Origin: Mycolicibacterium baixiangningiae
GTDB taxonomy: Bacteria; Actinomycetota; Actinomycetes; Mycobacteriales; Mycobacteriaceae
DNA: 64,000 nucleotides
Reading direction: 5' to 3'
NCBI RefSeq assembly: GCF_016313185.1
Contig: NZ_CP066218.1
Span: 2,976,001-3,040,000, forward strand
The notes under the pieces were generated by a model, which was not told where the DNA came from, did no database searches, and saw only the letters and a program-made list of their open reading frames with translations. Shown piece after piece: positions 62,322-64,000 of the stretch. Position 1 is the first letter of the stretch, and every line of letters begins with the position of its first letter. The position numbers and the translations under genes are program-made.

Positions 62322-63668
62322 GGGTTCGTCATTCTCGCCGTCCGGGTCTTTGTGGTCGGTGAGGTAGCGGTGGGGGTGGAAGTAGTTGTTGACTCGGGGT
62401 TGGCCGGTGTCGAGGTGTTTGGGTGGGATCCAGTGGGTGCGTCCGTTGCCGGGGCGTTCGGTGGTGTATCCGGTTTTCTCGACCATGAGGTTGCCGGGTT
62501 GGCAGGCCAGGGTGAGGTCGGGGATGTCGGTGCGCCCGCCTTTGGAGTGGTCGTGGGTGTGGTGGGCTTCGGTCCAGTAGAACGGCACGGTGCAGTCGGG
62601 GTGGGTGCATCCGCGATCCCGTGCGAACAGGGCCAATCTCTGGGCGGTGGTGGCGTTGCGGCGGGCGCGGCCGAGGTAGAGGATTTCTTCGGTGTGGTCG
62701 TCGAACACCGCCAGGTAGTGCCGGGAGCGTGCGGCCATCCGGATGAGGTCGCGGATGGGGAGTTTGTTGCCGCCGCCGGTGTCGGCCCACCCCGCGGCAC
62801 GTTCGAGTTCGTTGACGGTGGTGGTGGCGACGATGGTGGCGGGTACCCCGGCGATCTGGCCGAGGGTCCCGGATTCCACGGTGTCACGCAGGACCCGTTT
62901 CAGCGCGTCGTGGTGGCGTTGTTCGGGGGTGCGGTCATCGCGTCCGGTGTGGGTGTCGTCGTGGGGCAGGTTGGCCCCGGGGGCGGCGTGTTTGGCGGCG
63001 GCCACATCCCAGAGGGCGCGGGTTTCGGCGTCGATGTAGCCCTCGACGCGGCTCATCCCATCGGCTTGTTGGCGACCGATTTTGAGGCTGCGGCGGCGCT
63101 GCTGGGTTCGGTGGTCGGGTTCGGTGCCGTCCTGGTCGATGAAGTCCAGCAGGGCTTTGGCGGCCTTCTTGAACTGGTCGGGTCGCAACTCCTTCGCGTG
63201 GCGGACCAGGGTGTGTTCGTAGTCGTCGCGGCGGGCGAAGGATACCCAGACGGGGAGTTTCTTGACGAACTCCTGGATGACGCGCACATGGGCTTGCCCG
63301 ATCGTCCCGCGGGCTACCGCAGCGGCCGTGCACGCGAGTTCGGTGCCCACTCGTTCCCCGGTCAGGGTGTAGCGCGGTCCGAGTTGGCGGGCGTCGGTGA
63401 GCCGTTCACCGGCGTCTTTCTCCGAGATCCGTAACCGGTCGGCGAGCAGCTTCTTCATCGACGTCGCACCCAGGTCGTGGGGGTTGGCTTCCTCGACCAG
63501 CCGCGCGGTCAACCGGTGCTCCACACTGGGCACCGCCCACACGGTCTGCTTGATCCGATCCAACTCCGCCACCATCTGGGGGCAGGACAGGTCACTGATG
63601 GAAGCAGTCTGCATATCACCGACGGCCGCCAGAAGGCGATCCACCGCTTCGCTGAACTCCCCATCCAT
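62316..63668 (-). CDS. 13E12-family HNH endonuclease-like protein (DUF222 plus HNH)
   Basis: A 450-residue protein of the mycobacterial 13E12/DUF222 family. The helical DUF222 part covers residues of about 1-330 (EFSEAVDRLLAAVGDMQTAS, LTARLVEEANPHDLGATSMK). The C-terminal HNH nuclease has GCTHPDCTVPFYWTEAHHTH, DHSKGGRTDIPDLTLACQPG and the closing NLMVEK. It ends in a Pro/Asp-rich tail. ATG 63668 is chosen because a TAGTGT -10 lies 7 nt upstream (leaderless); GTG 63698 would put the LexA box inside the gene. A perfect SOS box overlaps this promoter, so it is DNA-damage induced. Confidence 0.9.
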   Translation of the reverse strand: MDGEFSEAVDRLLAAVGDMQTASISDLSCPQMVAELDRIKQTVWAVPSVEHRLTARLVEEANPHDLGATSMKKLLADRLRISEKDAGERLTDARQLGPRYTLTGERVGTELACTAAAVARGTIGQAHVRVIQEFVKKLPVWVSFARRDDYEHTLVRHAKELRPDQFKKAAKALLDFIDQDGTEPDHRTQQRRRSLKIGRQQADGMSRVEGYIDAETRALWDVAAAKHAAPGANLPHDDTHTGRDDRTPEQRHHDALKRVLRDTVESGTLGQIAGVPATIVATTTVNELERAAGWADTGGGNKLPIRDLIRMAARSRHYLAVFDDHTEEILYLGRARRNATTAQRLALFARDRGCTHPDCTVPFYWTEAHHTHDHSKGGRTDIPDLTLACQPGNLMVEKTGYTTERPGNGRTHWIPPKHLDTGQPRVNNYFHPHRYLTDHKDPDGENDEPD

Positions 63669-63671
63669 ACA

Positions 63672-63687
63672 TCGAACACTAGTTCGA
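63672..63687. promoter_or_regulatory. LexA (SOS) box at the HNH gene promoter
   Basis: TCGAAC-ACTA-GTTCGA is a perfect match to the mycobacterial LexA consensus TCGAAC-N4-GTTCGA. On the minus strand the -10 TAGTGT (63676-63681) lies inside it, 7 nt before the ATG, so LexA binding would exclude RNA polymerase. Confidence 0.85.
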
Positions 63688-63798
63688 ACCACCGACAAAT
63701 CGAGCCGCTAGCCCGGCGACGGGGGAGTTCACGACCCGTTCAGGTGTCGGACGGCGCGTGGCCGCGGGGCGCACAGACGGAGCAGGTCTGATCGTGGG

Positions 63799-64000
63799 AT
63801 GCGGGTGGTGCAGGTGGCGAACTTCTACGGCCCACGCTCAGGTGGGTTGCGCACCGCGGTCGACCGACTGGGCGCAGAATACTGCGCGGCCGGACACGAG
63901 GTGTTCCTCGTCGTCCCCGGTTCCCACCCCGAACATCAGCAGTTGCCCACCGGCGTCATGCGGATCACGCTGCCCGCCCGGCTGATTCCCTTCACCGGCG
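63799..64000 (+). CDS. Glycosyltransferase family 4 protein, N-terminal fragment (MgtA-like)
   Basis: The first 67 codons of a GT-B fold glycosyltransferase, cut by the window edge. VVQVANFYGPRSGGLRTAVD and YCAAGHEVFLVVPGSHPEHQ form the first Rossmann strand and acceptor loop. RITLPARLIPFTG is very close, from memory, to the mycobacterial alpha-mannosyltransferase MgtA (Rv0557), which acts on phosphatidylinositol- or glucuronyl-diacylglycerol. The ATG at 63799 follows GTGGG and has no clear ribosome site. Confidence 0.75.
   Translation, partial: MRVVQVANFYGPRSGGLRTAVDRLGAEYCAAGHEVFLVVPGSHPEHQQLPTGVMRITLPARLIPFTG

Noticed and set aside
60605..62887. 760-codon minus-strand frame joining antisense of the hydrolase with the SDR
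   Set aside because: Only the last part from 61318 is an SDR; the rest is antisense to the dienelactone hydrolase and HNH genes.

Overview
This window comes from a high-GC actinobacterium, almost certainly a fast-growing Mycobacterium (Mycolicibacterium). The evidence is an Apa-type Ala/Pro-rich secreted glycoprotein, an antigen 85 mycolyltransferase, a type II NADH dehydrogenase, an F420-type luciferase-like oxidoreductase, BfrA, GlnA3, a 13E12-type HNH protein and an MgtA-like mannosyltransferase start. From memory, the order of many genes follows the M. tuberculosis Rv1847-Rv1886 neighbourhood (urease, ndh, mod, apa, Rv1867, Rv1873, Rv1874, bfrA, Rv1877, glnA3, fbpB). Large blocks for carbon and nitrogen scavenging are interposed. 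A lon gene and a phosphoketolase point to an environmental species rather than a tubercle bacillus.

Layout. 1-4540: thioesterase tail and the urease operon ureABCFGD (no ureE). 4533-7664: ndh, an LLM oxidoreductase and an atypical SDR on the minus strand. 7795-9725: modBC without modA, preceded by a tiny leaderless ORF. 9925-11187: apa and a small secreted Cys protein. 11550-13454: an unknown gene divergent from a CGNR zinc-finger regulator, then a CPBP protease. 13506-17560: phosphoketolase divergent from a thiolase-like protein. 17553-29829: a polyol/pentose utilisation locus with a SorC-type regulator, four dehydrogenases, SIS isomerase, FGGY kinase, RPE-like epimerase and an RbsABC-type transporter with two tandem binding proteins. 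29945-36317: lipoprotein, DUF72, HhH-GPD, lon and antigen 85. 36464-40022: a cyclic-nucleotide-gated MscS-type channel overlapping a frameshifted, catalytically degenerate Cache/HAMP/cyclase receptor. 40128-44146: DUF1810, a deaminase-GH13 fusion and a TPR protein. 44362-48062: a biuret/allophanate operon with an NCS2 permease. 48255-52381: thioesterase, FUSC, EthD-like and enoyl-CoA hydratase genes. 52390-58070: iron storage (bfd, bfrA, IdeR-like box), MFS exporter, AhpD-like protein and glnA3. 58092-61318: SnoaL, amidohydrolase and a frameshifted SDR. 61385-64000: dienelactone hydrolase, an SOS-controlled 13E12 HNH protein and the start of a glycosyltransferase.

How the parts work together (inference). 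The polyol operon should import a sugar alcohol, oxidise it to a ketose, phosphorylate it and feed the pentose phosphate pool. The nearby phosphoketolase could then split xylulose-5-phosphate. Urease and the biuret operon both release ammonia from urea-type compounds. Regulatory sites are well preserved: a textbook LexA box, an IdeR-like box, a HAIR-like element at lon, several palindromic operators, and repeated leaderless promoters (TANNNT placed 6-7 nt before the start codon). Two genes carry single frameshifts that could be real or sequencing errors. No insertion sequence, prophage, CRISPR array, rRNA or tRNA gene was seen.
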